Origin: Ulota crispa
Taxonomy: Eukaryota > Streptophyta > Bryopsida > Orthotrichales > Orthotrichaceae
NCBI GenBank assembly: GCA_963920765.1
Contig: OY987244.1
Span: forward strand, 16,410,358-16,474,357
Length of the DNA stretch: 64,000 bases
Direction of reading: 5' to 3'
The notes under the pieces: model-generated
What the model saw: only the letters and a program-made list of their open reading frames with translations
Database searches by the model: none
Told to the model about the DNA's origin: nothing
Translations under genes and position numbers: made by a program
Part shown: in pieces, positions 23,092 to 35,117 of the stretch
Numbering within the stretch: position 1 is the stretch's first letter
Layout of the letters: every line of letters begins with the position of its first letter

Positions 23092-24997
23092 ATGCATTGG
23101 CAGTTTCTCCTGCTACAAATCTTTGTGATGATCGAAAGCCTTGAATGGAGTAAATTAGCTGTGCCACCCGTGAAATTAAGTTTGAAGATGGTCCTGCCAA
23201 GATTAAGTGCCGGCACTTCAAAGTATTGGTTGAGAGCAAGGAGTGGCAGTAAGAGTGGTGGAAAAATCTTTGTCTCGGTCGATTCCCTCTACAACATCTT
23301 CAAAGAAAATCATGTGAGGTCAACGCCGACAAAGGAAGAGGCACCTGCTGGCGAAATTGTCAGCACCACTGCAAGTAGTAAGAGTGTGCAATTGTCTTCT
23401 CCCACAATGCCAACAACCCGGAAAAGTGCTCGTCTCTTCGAGAAACGTGCAGCATTATTGAATTGCGCACAAGGAGGTCCACAATATTGGCTTCGGACGA
23501 GGTCGAGAAGGAACAAGCGATCACTCCTGGTTTCGGTGAAGTCCCTCTATCCTTCAGGTGAATAATACTATTGCAGCTTGCACCTCTGTTTTCCAGGATT
23601 ATAGTCCAAATAATTATTGTGAATGGAACTGGTTCAAAATCCGGGAGTTAGATCAATTTAGCAGAGAGTTTGAGGGTAAAGTATAAGATCAGCCGATATA
23701 CGTAACGCATATTGAACCTCCTATTACCAGAACAAGAGGGAAACAGGGAAGATGACAAGGACACCAAGACGTGCAGTGGCTGCTGCCAACAAGCGCCTCC
23801 AAGAAGGAAAAGCGCTCGTTTGTTTGAAAAGCGAGCTGCTTCACTACTGAGTTGTCGAACAGGAAGACCTGCCAGAGTTCGGCGCAAAATGTCAAAATTC
23901 AAGAGGAAAAAAAAACACATATGCTGGTTATACAAAGGCACGCCGTGGCTGGGAGGATGCTATAACTCTAAAATGCTTGCTGATGAACGGATTAAAGGAC
24001 TAAGAATGGATTCTGATTCTGGAAGCAAAGGTATAAATGAGAGATAGCCTCAGATTATTAAGTAGTACAAATGTATTTCGTAACGCGAAGTGATTCTCCA
24101 CTGATGCCTTCATAATTTGGATTTATAACGAGAGCCTTTGTTTGAATGAAAATTTCCGTGGTTTGTTTGGAACAGATCTTGGAAGCGACGTCGCCAGTCC
24201 CTCGAGTAAACGATTCCACGATCCTGCATACCGCCCTGTCTTGCAGCGTCTCACTGAGCGTGGGGAAGAGGATTTGCTGCAGAGCATTCTTGAGAAGCTT
24301 CCACCTGCCAATCTTCTTCAAGCTGCACGAGTGCGCACTTCCTTTTTTTTCTGAATTTTCGTTCACATGAAAAACTTGGTAAAAATTCAAGCTGCAGTGC
24401 GGACATGGATTTGAATTGAACGCCAGTATGGTGCTCTTTTTGCAGGTATGTAGATCATGGTCAAAACTCTGCGAATCAGCTTTCAGAGAAGAATGTCACC
24501 GGAAAGGATGGTCCTTGCCTCGTCTTCCTCGAGGTGCCACTCCAGCTTTCCCGGTATGTAATCTTGACTCACACTTCCCGATTCTACTACACAATTTTCG
24601 AACCAAATTCTAAAACATAGAAAAGTCTTTAGCCCTTCTTGCTCGCACGATGAAACTTCATAACTCGAGAATCAATCACAAGCTTGCTAAGTAAGTTTTT
24701 CGGATGGTTCCACTTCCTCTACGCCATGTTCACATTGATCCTTATCACATAATTGTGAATTCTGGTTCTGTTGTGCAGTGGAGGTCTCTGTACTACAGAC
24801 ACGCATGCCGAGCATGCGGCAAGGTGGGAGAGTTCTTCGTGAGGAAGACTCTCAACGGCAATTTTCAGTTTCTTTTATGTGGTGGCTGCATTCGTCTCCC
24901 TGACGTCCGCAACAGGTTGGTGCAGTACTCCATCGACCTGTATGGCGTCACAGGCAAGCTCTTGGCACCCAACATTTCTTCAAGGGGAGCCAGCTAA
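23092..24997 (+). CDS. F-box protein with duplicated N-terminal modules and a C-terminal Cys4 finger
   Basis: Five exons join in frame with GT-AG introns: 23092-23557, 23731-24030, 24176-24330, 24446-24553 and 24779-24997 (415 aa). The F-box spans about 286-320 (EEDLLQSILEKLPPANLLQA, then ARVCRSWSKLCESA), so the protein is a likely substrate adaptor of an SCF ubiquitin ligase. The C-terminus starts PWRSLYYRHACRACG and carries CxxC pairs at 353/356 and 377/380, probably binding zinc. The basic N-terminus has two duplicated modules: YWLRARS...VSVDSLY (45-67) with YWLRTRS...VSVKSLY (132-153), and RKSARLFEKRAALL (110-123) with RKSARLFEKRAASLL (181-195). The F-box itself is split by an intron. The start is the first ATG of the frame; later Met codons at 13 and 33 or an upstream exon are possible. 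The target is unknown. Confidence 0.82.
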
Positions 24998-25845
24998 GTT
25001 AGTTCCATCACCGTTTTTCTCTTGCCACAACTGCGCCATGCACCCATTCCTCTAGTAGGAAGTTCCTTTCGGTTAATTTTCACATAACTTGGCACCAGCC
25101 TTTCCTTACATCTTCGTCAAGAATTTTCAATTCCACTCCATTCCTCAACCACAGTGCAGAAGTGGCCATTATGATTGAGAGGTGGTCCAAGGTTTCTGTA
25201 CACAAATGCCAGCAAGAGTAGTGCCGTTTCAAGATTGAATGCACAGCATCCTTGGGTCATCTTTCGTAACTTGATTGTGTGAGTGGGCAGTCTTGATTCA
25301 CCGATTGAATTTCCTTCGGTATTTCCTACTACAAATTGCTGACATTGTTTTTATCACCGCTACTTAGAGGTATCATTGCAGCACCGACTGAAACGATCAG
25401 ATACAGCCCAGACAGCGCACTTGAAGTACGTATAATAATCCGATCGCAGTCTATCACATTTAGTCAGAGATTTACAGAGAGGATTGTCAGATAATAAGGT
25501 TTCACTAGAGACACTTCTGAGTCTTAACCAGGTAAATTTACCACTGTGAAATCTTACTTGACGACAGAGTATCTTCTGATACTGTGGAAGATACAAGAAA
25601 GAAGAAAGAGAATGAAATAACTGAATGTTAGTCAATTAGTTGTAACTTACTTAGAGGCCTCTTACTAAATTGTTGGTGTGGTATGTAATTTTGTCAGAAA
25701 TTCATTGGCCCAATCCATGCTCGAATCTCATGTCCCCCTTTTCTTCATGTTTTTTTTTTATGTTTTGTATTTTGAAGTATGTTTTCATACCGCTTGACAA
25801 CATGTCAGTTTGATTATACTCATAGCATACTACATTCGTAGAAAT
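24998..25845 (+). other. 3' UTR and spacer after the F-box gene
   Basis: Moderate G+C continues to about 25350, suggesting the 3' UTR; beyond that AT-rich sequence with no recognised element. Confidence 0.4.
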
Positions 25846-26017
25846 TTCTTGTCATCCTTGAAGGATTAATAAATACTCAAAACTGAAAAAAGAAATAAGT
25901 ACTCCCTCTGTCCCAATATAAAGTTCCATAAATTTCTTGCCATCCTTAAAGGATTAATAAATACTCAAAACTGAAAAAAGAAATAAGTACTCCCTCTGTC
26001 CCAATATAAAGTTCCAT
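25846..26017. repeat. 86-bp tandem duplication spanning a Stowaway end
   Basis: Two adjacent 86-bp copies (25846-25931 and 25932-26017) differ at only a few bases. Each includes flanking DNA (GATTAATAAATACTCAAAAC) plus the Stowaway end CTCCCTCTGTCCCAATATAA. Confidence 0.85.
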
Positions 26018-26712
26018 ATTAGGCATAGTTCTTGTCCCACTAAAAAGCTCCCTTTTGCTAATTTCATGTCCAATGATCTCATGGGGGCAAGTTAAGCAAT
26101 TAAAGAGCATTCCTCCCCTAACAAGCTTGGCCTTGCCCATATGAGGTACCATTGTTGTTACTAATCTTTAAATCATCAATAATGAGGAGCTAGCAACATG
26201 TATAAATATGGTACTTTTTGCATGGAATTTGGGTGCCCAAACGTCAAGATCAAAGTTAGAAATTTTGTGCACATTTGGAAGATGATATATTGATTCTAGA
26301 ATGCATGTGTCATCATAATAAAGACTGAAATAATGAGGAGTCGGCAGTCTTCACAAACAATGCACAAATATGGTACTATTTACATGGAAACTAGGTGTCT
26401 AAACAGCAACATAAAAACTTGCAATTTTGCAGATATTTGGTAGGTGGTACATTGATTCTAGAATGCATGTGTCATCATAATAAAGACTAAAATAATGAGG
26501 AGTTGGTAGTCTTCACAAACAATGCATAAATATGGTACTATTTACATGGAAACTAGGTGTCTAAGCAGCAACATAAAAACTTGCAATTTTGCAAATATTT
26601 GGTAGGTGGTACATTGATTCTAGAGTGCATTTGTCACTAGCATAATGACTAAAAATATAGTTAATCCCTCATGGAAAAAAATTTTTGGAGCTTTATATTG
26701 GGACAGAGGGAG
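25990..26712. mobile_element. Stowaway-like (Tc1/mariner) element
   Basis: Inverted ends CTCCCTCTGTCCCAATATAA (25990) and TTATATTGGGACAGAGGGAG (ending 26712), flanked by TA on both sides. This is the Stowaway terminus. At 723 bp it is longer than most Stowaway MITEs because the interior is expanded: a unit starting TAATGAGGAG recurs at 26180, 26331 and 26493 (periods 151 and 162 bp). A second left end lies at 25902 through the flanking duplication. Confidence 0.88.
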
Positions 26713-26955
26713 TACTAATCTCACTTCCCGTTTCATACTCAGTATGAGAATCACCTCTTCAAAGCCTATTTAACCTGACATGCACTTTCAAACCTTTAAC
26801 GGCTAACCAAAAAAAGTTCCACCCTATTATAATGTTTTAAAATTGGACTGATTTCAGATTGAAATCCTTTTTCATAACATTGTAATTCTGTTGTAGATAT
26901 ACAAATATACGAATCGTTTCATGAATTTTCTAGTTGATAGAATATATTAGTGCAT

Positions 26956-28277
26956 TTAACCTCTTAAAGACCAAACATTGTTTTGTTTTGTTTTTTGTGG
27001 CAACATAGCAGGCTAGTACTTATAAAATAATAAATACATTTTCACAAAATATTTAGAGGATGTGAATTGAGGAGTAGCTTTCCACTGCAACAATTTTCAA
27101 ATCATTTTGATTTGAAAAAAAACGTTATAATGGAAAACGTAACCCTGCTTGCTCACTTGGTAAGATGGGCATAATTATTTACACTACAACTAAACTTTTG
27201 GGATCTTGCCCAAAGGTTGAGGGGTAGAGATATTTCTTTGTCAAGCCTTGATCCAACCTCATTCCATGAAGACAATAGGTTTGCTTATTATCCTCTCCTT
27301 TTCTTTGTATGAAGTGGCCTTATATTGATCAAGCTTGTCAAAGCCACAATTGTTGGCCAATTTCCTTCTTTTTTTTTCATCTAAGGCTAGCCAAAATCAA
27401 AAGCTCCACCTTCCACATTTTGAAAAGATCATTGTATGTGGAAGTTAAATTTTTTTGAAAAATCAGCTTAGTATGAGAAAGCTAGTTTTGTATTCTAAAT
27501 TTTTTGTATGTGTTGTGCAAATCAAAATGTTATGAATTTTTTTGAACATATGGCCATTATTGCAAGCATCAATTCAAAGGATTTCATGCAAAAGAGTGAA
27601 TATAGCTAGTGGAAAAGCCTCTCCAAATTAAAGTTGTCCACAATTTGAATATCACAAAAAAACTATTTCTCATTTTAAACCCTAGTCTCACAATATGTGC
27701 AATAAATATCTCTCACCTTTTTACCACATCATAATGAATAAATCTAGGGAATTACTACAACAACACTCTAAATTGCTAACGGGACACTCCTTGTGAGCAG
27801 GAACTGTGATAATTTGGTGATGTTTTTTATTTATTCAAGTGGTCCATCATTCACTCAATCACGGCAATACCACCTTCTTGAAGGGAAACAAGAAAAATAC
27901 AAGTTTTTACTGAAATATTATTGCACCAGTACTATTTTTTGATGGATTTATGCTTTAAGTAACTCATAAGTCCTATATTTTTAATTTCAAATTTAAGCAC
28001 ACCTTTTTTTATATAAATATAGCCTTACAATAATAAAGGTGAAATAAATGTTTTGATCCAAATAAAAATTAGCATTAAAAATCACATTTCATGCTCACAA
28101 GAGGTGTCCCGTTAGCAATTTAGGGTGTCCCAATAGTAGTTCCCTAGATCTATTACTAGATCCTACGGTGAATTTTATCATGATTTCATATCAATTTTTT
28201 TTATTTACGTTTCCTATTGAAACAACTATTTTTTTTAAAAATTTGCTGAAACATAGTAAAAGAACTTCAGGGGTAAA
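26956..28277 (+). mobile_element. piggyBac-like MITE, family B, interrupted
   Basis: The left end is TTAACCTCTTAAAGACCAAAC at 26956; the right end, CAGGGGTAAA, is worn, closing at 28277. It is homologous over its length, in reverse, to 46649-47564. Removing the hAT-like insertion at 27747-28144 leaves about 0.92 kb, the size of that copy. The paired copy confirms that both halves belong together. Confidence 0.75.
27747..28144. mobile_element. hAT-like MITE nested in a piggyBac-like MITE
   Basis: 398 bp with long inverted ends: GGGAATTACTACAACAAC and, read inward from the right, GGGAACTACTATTGGGAC. Both continue to CTAAATTGCTAACGGGACAC. It is flanked by TAAATCTA and TAGATCTA (7 of 8 bases). 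A second copy lies at 37891-38285. Confidence 0.8.
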
Positions 28278-28815
28278 GTCGTTTTTTGATAAAAACACAA
28301 CACGTATCACTTTTTTAATTTTTTTCTATGAAACAATAATGAAAAAAAAAACTCAATCGGGTATACCATGATTGATCATAACCATCACATAAAACTTTGC
28401 TAACAACTTTAACAGATTTTATGTAAGGTAGGAACACCCATAAGCGTGAGGTTTTGAACATGATGATTATAAATAAACATCTAGTAAATTATAGGATCCT
28501 ATTAGCAACAATAAAATAATGAGTTTGCGCTCTCAAATGTATTATTTGGATATTGTGAGAATAAGTTGTGAATTTTAAAAAGCAAACTGCCATTGCACCC
28601 ATAATTAACATCAAGGTTTCATGTTCACATGTTGTATATCCTTGTCATTACATCTATTTACTTCCACAGATTTTTCAAGATTTCAAAATTGATGGTTATG
28701 GGGACCCTCACGAGGATGGGTGTTCCTACCTTATAGATAAGATTTGTTACAACATCATTCAATATTTATAATTTTGTGAAACACACAATATTTCAAATGC
28801 TTTTGATGAAAGAAT
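28278..28815. other. AT-rich spacer
   Basis: GTAAGGTAGGAACACCCAT near 28423 is mirrored by ATGGGTGTTCCTACCTTAT near 28717-28735, which may be the ends of a further about 310-bp TIR element. No target duplication was established. Confidence 0.4.
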
Positions 28816-29015
28816 GTTCATTCTAACATGTTGGAATCTTGGAATCTTCATTTTCACACAAATTTTGAAATCTTGGAATTTACATTCTAACATGAGTTTT
28901 TGGGACCTTGGAATCTTCATTATTACACAAGTTTTTAGAATCTTTGGAATCTTTGTTCCAACACAAGTTTTTGAAATTTTGAAATTTTCATTCTAACATG
29001 AGTCTGTAGAAATTT
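28816..29015. repeat. minisatellite, about 34-37 bp units, six copies
   Basis: Imperfect units built around CATTCTAACATGAGTTTTTG and CTTGGAATCTTCATT, with an alternate ACACAAGTTTTTGAAAT form. It begins just after the possible TIR element described for the spacer before it. Confidence 0.75.
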
Positions 29016-30272
29016 GGACCCTAAATGAGAACAACACAGCTACTCATAATTAGATTAGGTACCTTAGAAGTTTTACCAAACTACAGTCTTTGGAGGGTTA
29101 ACTATACAATCACAACCAATGAGGTTTATCTTTGAATTCTGGGCAATACTTGGGACACAAACATGTTCACAACTTCTAATTTTATTTTATTGCATCCAAC
29201 ATCAATCTATGATGCTAAAGTGAATTTAGAAACAAACTAAGGAAATATTTGCAAATAACACATAAATGTATAATTGCCTTTTTCCAATATTAAAGATCTT
29301 TAAAAATTGCGAGTGTCCTAACTAAATTCTGAATTTTGTTTGAATTTTTTTCGTTTGCCAGTTCTTCTATTTGAAAAGAAACAGATATTATACCTTCACT
29401 CATATCCTACGTAGTTATTGCATGATTACATAAAATGGTAATTATGAATATTGAAAAGTGATGTCATTTAAACAAGGTACAACATGTCACTAATAAATCT
29501 TTAGGGTAAGAACCCTTTACAAATATCAAACACTTAAAGAAGTTCATCAAACAAAAAAGATTTGGAGAAAGTACGTTAGCATTATTGGGGCATATAACAA
29601 TTATTTCATACTAAGTATCTTTTGAGAAAGAGTGATACTTTTTGAATACGGTTTCTTTCTTAAATCTTTCCTCCATATTTTTCTCCATACTAGTAAACCA
29701 ATTGTCCTTCCAAGCATAACTCCATATATATTTTGAAAAAGGAATCACCACCTAACAAAAGGTTAGGCAATGAAAATGACCAAATAACCGCCTGGAATTA
29801 TAAAGCAAATAACTGAGAACCAACTAAGAAATTTGTTGAACTAGAAATCGACTAATAGGACTACATAAGTTGATTGGAGCCACTTAAGGAGTAATCCTTG
29901 TTTTGTTGAAGAATATTCCATGGAATCTTCATCCTATTAATTGAAATGTATTGAATCTATACAAATAAATTAGTATCATTGTTTATGTGAATAAAGAACT
30001 CAAATTTTACCGACAAAAAATGGCTTTTTAAAGTTATATGAAATTAAAGACTAATATTGAGCTCAAAAGTAATATTTTTAACTTTATATTTGTATGCTAA
30101 AATCATGAAATTAGAACCTTCTTTTATTATTGAAATGGATGAAACATTGGTAGAACAATGTGTGCGGAGATCCGGAAAATATTAGAATGTTAGTTAAGTG
30201 AAATTTCCAAGAAATTAATTAAAATCAAAGTTAATTGGATAAAACTCACAATTTTTTTGATATCTTCTATTT
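29016..30272. other. AT-rich spacer, nothing recognised
   Basis: 1.26 kb with no credible gene or bounded element. Confidence 0.5.
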
Positions 30273-30684
30273 AAGGTAGTACGCTCGAAAACCGTTCACT
30301 CATTTTGAACCATCCAGTAGCTTGTTGTGAAATGGTGCACTGGTGGTTCTTACATCAGTCTCTTACAACTCATTGAATGCATGGAAGAAAATTTGTTTTT
30401 AATTGCAAGAACCAATCATTCTCCTTGCTTCCTCAAATCTCTTCACAACTTACAAGTGAACGGTTCTTGGAAGGTTTAAAGTTATTAATAGGTACCTATG
30501 ACACATGCACTTTGAGAATTCATAAGTAACTCAAAAATGCTTCAAAAAATATGAAACAACTTGTGTTGCATTCAGCATCTATTTCTCTTTGTCTGAAAAA
30601 TGAACTAAAAATCCTTCCATCCACAGAAGACCATGAAAAAGAGGGATGAGCCCTTAGATGGGCGGTTTTCAAGCTTACTACCTT
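30273..30684. mobile_element. TIR MITE, AAGGTAGT family, copy 1
   Basis: Inverted ends AAGGTAGTACGCTCGAAAAC and, read inward from the right, AAGGTAGTAAGCTTGAAAAC. 412 bp. Related copies at 55604-56024 and 59569-60586 share ends and an internal CTTTGTCT block. No target duplication could be fixed, so the superfamily is open. Confidence 0.75.
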
Positions 30685-31115
30685 ACACTATTAGTATACA
30701 GGCAATATCAGGTGCATACACTAATTTCTTTTTGTTGGAAATGAGAAATGGTTTTTTTTTTTTTTTTTTTTTTTCTGCCAAAGAAGCTCAAAATCTCCTT
30801 GCACATTGGAATATAATGTGTCATTTGTGATAACTCAATATGAATTTAGGACAAATTTATAAGAAGTTAAAAACACAAATTAAATAGAAACTTCTATTAA
30901 AATCTTCATGTAGTACCAAATTAAGGACCTCAAGATGTTGCCAATGGTTCCTATTATATAATGTTCTTACTTTTAAAACAAATAAATTGGTGGATATTTC
31001 AGCCCCTAAAATTTCAAACATGGTAAATTTTTGTTAAGCATTTTTCAACAAAGTAAGATATTCACTGATTATTGTAATAAACTATTGACAAGTATTCAAA
31101 GAAAAAATATTAGGA
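30685..31115. other. AT-rich spacer with a long T tract
   Basis: An uninterrupted run of more than 20 T lies at about 30752-30773. Nothing else recognised. Confidence 0.5.
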
Positions 31116-32042
31116 TTAACCCCTAAAGGACCAAGTCATTTTTTTTATGAAAAACATAAAAAACTACCACTTTTGGGGAAGCAAGTACAATGGTAAGAAA
31201 AAAAGTTTTTACAAGAATTCAACTATAAGATCTTACAATAGACTATAAGAGGTACACATGGTAAAAAATTTAGCTCAATCTACGCAAAAATGAGTGAGAT
31301 ATTTACATCTGAATTGCGGAAATGAGTTTTTTTTGCTGCTGCCCAGAAATTTCAGAAGGCTTTGACCACTCTTAGATCAAAAAACTACTCTACACAAAGT
31401 TGAGGTTTATTTTTCCCATGTAGGAGACCAAGTTAGGTACACATGGGAGAATTTTCAAATCAATTGGAACTATACAACACATGGGAAAAAATAGTAAGTA
31501 AAAAGAAGTAGAGAATGAGTCAAAACACTAAATTGTTAAGAATTTAATTCTAAAAATGAAAAATGCAATTTCCAATGTTAATAGTGTTGTGATAAACAAT
31601 CTACATCCTTTGGTTTTGGTTCTTTTTCAAAACATTGAAAATTGAGTAAAATAAAGGACTTTCAAAGTTTATTTTAGAGTAGAGAATCTAAAACTGCCCG
31701 CAAACAAAAACTCCTCATAACTCTCATCTCATCAGTCAAAATTGAATGATTCAAAGCTCCCCACGCCTATATAAGTCTAAAGAACCTATTTTAGATTTTT
31801 ATTTGAAAAAAATGAAATTTTTAAAGAAGTTTTTGGCTGCCCCACGAACACCATTTTTCATAAATTCATGCATAACTTCTTCATCAAATGTCGGAATGAA
31901 AAAAAATTAGATGCCCATGTAGATCTTTGAATTCTGCACCTTTAATAAAAGTTTCAAAAAATCACAAAAATTAAATTAACCATAGGTACATGTCCAAAAT
32001 CCCATTTGTCCCCTAAGGGGACTTTGGTCCTTTAGGGGTTAA
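31116..32042. mobile_element. piggyBac-like MITE, family A, best-preserved copy
   Basis: 927 bp with near-perfect ends: TTAACCCCTAAAGGACCAAG on the left and, read inward from the right, TTAACCCCTAAAGGACCAAA. TTAA is intact on both sides. Just inside the right end is a second small palindrome, GTCCCCTAAGGGGAC. No coding capacity. Confidence 0.9.
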
Positions 32043-33857
32043 GTGACAATACATATCTTTGCCCTTGAAAATGTGGCACCACAAAACCCGGCTTGCTTTG
32101 CCTAGTTGCCCAAGCTTGTAGCTTTACAATACTTGCACAAAAGAACCGCATGGCATTTCTTTCAAGGTCATCCATCCTTGCCAATGCTAGCTTATCTCCT
32201 GTACATTAAGAGCAAAGATCTATGCCAAATTCAATTTTTGCTAAAAATACAACAAAAACCGATATTCTTGGTCCCAATCTTACAATTTGATGACATTAGA
32301 GGTTTATAATAATCAAGATTTTAAATATGAAAGTAATAAAGGGATATTAACATGATTTTGTACAAAATTTGACATCGATTTTAATGATGACAAAATCCTC
32401 TCTTCCTTTATAAGGGACAACCTTGGAACTACTTTTCTGACTTGGTTTCTTTGGTTGGAGATGTGCGGGAGACACACAAAGAAGAAACATCAAGATTTGA
32501 GCAAGGACTTTATGTAAAGCGTGGCTAGCAACCATTCAATCTAATATGGCCACGTGGCGCTTCATGCTCAATTTTTAACAGACCTTGCATATAGACATAA
32601 ATTAGAATATGCATTTGCAAAAAAATGGGCAACGCTTCCTTATCTTTTTGCACATCTCATGCAAGAGCTACATAAGCGAGAGCACCCGGCTTGGAACATG
32701 TGTATGAAGAAGTAAAATGTGCCTTTTGAGTATTGGGGGATAATCACTTTTATCACAATATTTTTTAGTTTGGAAAAAAAACTCCAAAATTTATTTTAGG
32801 ATATTTAATTTTGCATTTGTGAAAATATTTTGGTGATTTAAAGTAAGTTTTGTGATAATTCCTTCACGATATTTCATCATTAATGTAAGGTCTTGAAGAA
32901 ATCATCATCAAATGCATTCTAAACCACCAAAAAAGCTTTCAAAATGAAGAATTCAGAAGTCCCAAAATCGGGTTTTTTTCCCAAATTAATGGATATTACG
33001 GTTTTTGTTCTAAGCTCCATTTGTTGTTTTAATAAAGATAATATTTCCACCATTTACGGACAAAAGTTTGAAGACAAGAGTTTCTGAAAACTCAAAATCT
33101 CTAATTTCAATTGGAACATCTAACATGAGCTTAAAAAACCAAGGGGTCCGGTGATCTACTATTACACAAAGAAGAGTGCAGTTACTTTCTTTTCACAAGA
33201 CACTGTCTTGGAATAACACTCAGGGGTCAGTGTGTAAAAAATAAGGGGATATGTGCAATCATCAAGTATTTTTTAGGGGGTATTAGTTTTTTTTTTAATA
33301 TTTTAAAACACGCTATCATTATGTAATTTCCTACTTTGAGTTATTACAGAAGGGGCTTACATTACTTATAATTCTAGATTGATATGAATAAATGATATGG
33401 TAAATTAGATCAAACAAAAATTCTACTACAATTTTTGACAGACATTCAGTTCAAACTATTTTTTTTCCCAACTATTGACTACTTTCAAGTTTCAACTATA
33501 ACTTAGCAAAAAAGTGTACTCAAATACAACTATTGAATCTTCCATGAAAATTGTCAGTGACGCTCTTTTACTAGGAAGGTACCATAATATTGAATGTTAT
33601 AAATTGAACTTTAGGTTTAGGTCCTTTTTACATGATTAATAAGAATGATATACAGATTGCTTTTTTATATTAACTTTACTTTAACCTGCATTGTTTGATT
33701 CAATGTACATGTCTTCATAGTATGCAAAATAAGATGTGAGAAACAACTAGACAACAAACAAAGGGCTCGGAGCATGAACCACAAATTTCCAAAATTAAAT
33801 GACAGCCCTCTAAAACCAATCAACGTCTATTGTAGAAATTTAGTAAAGTTTATAAAA
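32043..33857. other. AT-rich spacer, nothing recognised
   Basis: 1.8 kb with no credible coding frame and no clear repeat ends. Confidence 0.5.
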
Positions 33858-33860
33858 TTA

Positions 33861-33990
33861 CACTACAAGGAAATCATGGTCAAATCTACAAAAAGTTAAC
33901 AAAGATTGTGACTTCATCTACAATATACTGTAGATTAGGTCAAAATCTTTGTCAACTTTTTGTAAATTTGACCATGGTTTCCTTGTAGTG
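33861..33990. mobile_element. foldback CACTA-type MITE
   Basis: 130 bp that folds on itself almost completely. The ends CACTACAAGGAAA and TTTCCTTGTAGTG are the typical CACTA (En/Spm) terminus, with a perfect 3-bp TTA duplication at 33858-33860 and 33991-33993. Confidence 0.88.
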
Positions 33991-33993
33991 TTA

Positions 33994-34520
33994 TTGAACA
34001 CTTTGAATATGCCATTCATAAGATAGCAATATTTAATACTTTTGGCCCAAAAAAAGAATGAAATGGAGGTATCCTAGGTTTGATTATTTTCTAATTGCAT
34101 TTATTTTTCTATACCCTATAGTAGTTTGAAAACATCTCATGATATTTTTGTACCCTATAGTATAAATAACCAAATTATAATTTTTATCTTAAATAATTTT
34201 TATATACCTTATCATTTGTTTGCACATAATTTTCCACTGCTACCTCTCACTACACCCTCAAGGAATAACATTTTACTTCGGTGCGGCCCAGCCATCACAG
34301 AAAAAAAAGGGAACAAAGACAATTTGTACGGCTAGTATATATGACTCATTTTCCCTTACAGATTTTGCAAGTCCAAAGGAAGTTCTCCTTTTTATGCCCA
34401 TATGAATTGTCCCATGGTTTTGAAGAAAAAAGAAAAAACAGAAGGATTAAAATTGGAGACAAAAAAAACCACCAATTATTGAAGAATACATTATACATTC
34501 TTGTGAGGAGCATATATTTA
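33994..34520. other. AT-rich spacer
   Basis: Short overlapping frames only; nothing supported. Confidence 0.45.
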
Positions 34521-35117
34521 GGGGCTGTTTGTACTAAGTTACATCTCACGTTTCATGTATGAAAGTCCCACCTCAACGTGGGATTCTAGCCTTTTGGGTT
34601 ATTAAGAGTAAAAATGAGTAAAGCTTACTAAAGAAAGTCATGAATATTTGTGTAAAAATATTGGTGGGACTTGAGTTGAAAGGTGAGTTTAGTAAAATGG
34701 GTGATTCAAACCTTGAGTGAAATCTCATCTTTTTTGGTGTTAAAATTTTCAAAAAGTATTAAAAGTAGGAGGTTCAAATTTGGAATATGTTCTAATTGCG
34801 TTCTTGAAATAGGAATCAGTGATATGTCCCTTCAAATATTTATTGTTGTTATTGATGGGTTAAGTGGGTTTACCAATTATTTAAACCCACCCAACTCATC
34901 AATAACAGTAATAAATATTGGAAAAAACGTCACTCATTCTTGGATAGGGAACGCAATTAGAACATGGTCCAAATTCAAACCTCCTAACTTACCATATATG
35001 CAAAATGTAATGAAACAAGACATGGGCCGAGTCCCAAGTCCTAATATTTGGCTAAGTCGTACATCAATCAGATTCTCATATTTTTGTGGGACGTGGGATG
35101 TAGGGTGAACTGCCCCC
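34521..35117. mobile_element. foldback Tourist-like MITE
   Basis: About 597 bp, nearly a single palindrome. The ends are GGGGCTGTTTGTACTAAG and, read inward from the right, GGGGGCAGTTCACCCTA. TTA stands at 34518-34520 and 35118-35120. The arms mirror through GTTCTAATTGCGTTC / GAACGCAATTAGAAC to a centre near 34880 (GGGTTTACCAATTATTTAAACCC). The terminus and TTA point to PIF/Harbinger (Tourist). The 141-codon frame across it is a by-product. Confidence 0.7.

Noticed and set aside
26790-26810. TTAACGGCTAACC as a piggyBac-like end
   Set aside because: Starts with the right target but has a poor terminus and no partner end.
34683-35108. 141-codon plus-strand frame
   Set aside because: Sits in a palindromic MITE; a by-product of the hairpin sequence.
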